Assembly (NCBI GenBank): GCA_018457305.1
Contig: JAGYHM010000088.1
Coordinates: 1 to 5,329, forward strand
Origin: Fusobacterium sp.
GTDB taxonomy: Bacteria > Fusobacteriota > Fusobacteriia > Fusobacteriales > Fusobacteriaceae
Direction: 5' to 3'
DNA length: 5,329 nucleotides
Below, piece after piece: positions 5,325 through 5,329 of the stretch. Under the pieces are notes generated by a model. The model searched no databases. It was not told the DNA's origin and worked only from the letters and a program-made list of their open reading frames with translations. How positions within the stretch are numbered: position 1 is the first letter of the stretch; every line of letters begins with the position of its first letter. The translations under genes and the position numbers were made by a program.

Positions 5325-5329
5325 ATAAA
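5321..5329 (+). CDS. Start of a gene running off the window
   Basis: ATGAATAAA begins at 5321, overlapping the stop of the 30-residue gene by four bases. Only three codons (M-N-K) are visible. The ATGA overlap recurs at 495-498 in this window, which makes a coupled downstream gene likely. The product cannot be predicted. Confidence 0.4.

Overview
This window is very AT-rich. Its coding is dense and all on the + strand, with strong AGGAG-type ribosome binding sites, AGA/AAA/TTA/GGA-biased codons and several short lipoproteins. This points to a low-GC bacterium. A Fusobacterium-like member of the Fusobacteria fits best, because the protein style (many small lipoproteins, a MORN-like YwqK-type lipoprotein) suits it, but no marker gene settles the taxonomy.

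Layout. Positions 1-3419 look like one run of seven closely spaced genes: a membrane protein (67-498, N-terminus uncertain), a small lipoprotein (495-758), a second membrane protein (777-1286), a paralogous small lipoprotein (1314-1580), a MORN-like repeat lipoprotein (1605-2168), another small lipoprotein (2187-2555), and a DUF805 membrane protein with two C-terminal zinc ribbons (2589-3419). The first four genes form two consecutive 'membrane protein + small lipoprotein' pairs. A 66-base gap with a candidate promoter precedes a second group: a YARHG-domain lipoprotein gene broken by an in-frame TGA inside its signal peptide (3486-4430), then an Amidase_3-family N-acetylmuramoyl-L-alanine amidase (4444-5163). 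A clear intrinsic terminator overlaps the end of the amidase gene. After it, an extended -10 promoter candidate precedes a 30-codon gene (5232-5324), whose stop overlaps the ATG of a gene running off the window.

How it fits together. Six of the nine substantial products carry a Sec or lipoprotein signal and the other three are membrane proteins, so this is a cell-envelope locus. The amidase has recognisable catalytic residues and acts on peptidoglycan. The YARHG lipoprotein next to it is a plausible envelope partner, but only by inference. The roles of the small lipoproteins and the two membrane proteins are unknown. The points most worth a second look are the nonsense codon in the YARHG lipoprotein signal peptide, the duplicated membrane protein/lipoprotein pair, and the missing start of the first gene. 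No RNA genes, CRISPR arrays, insertion sequences or phage genes are visible.
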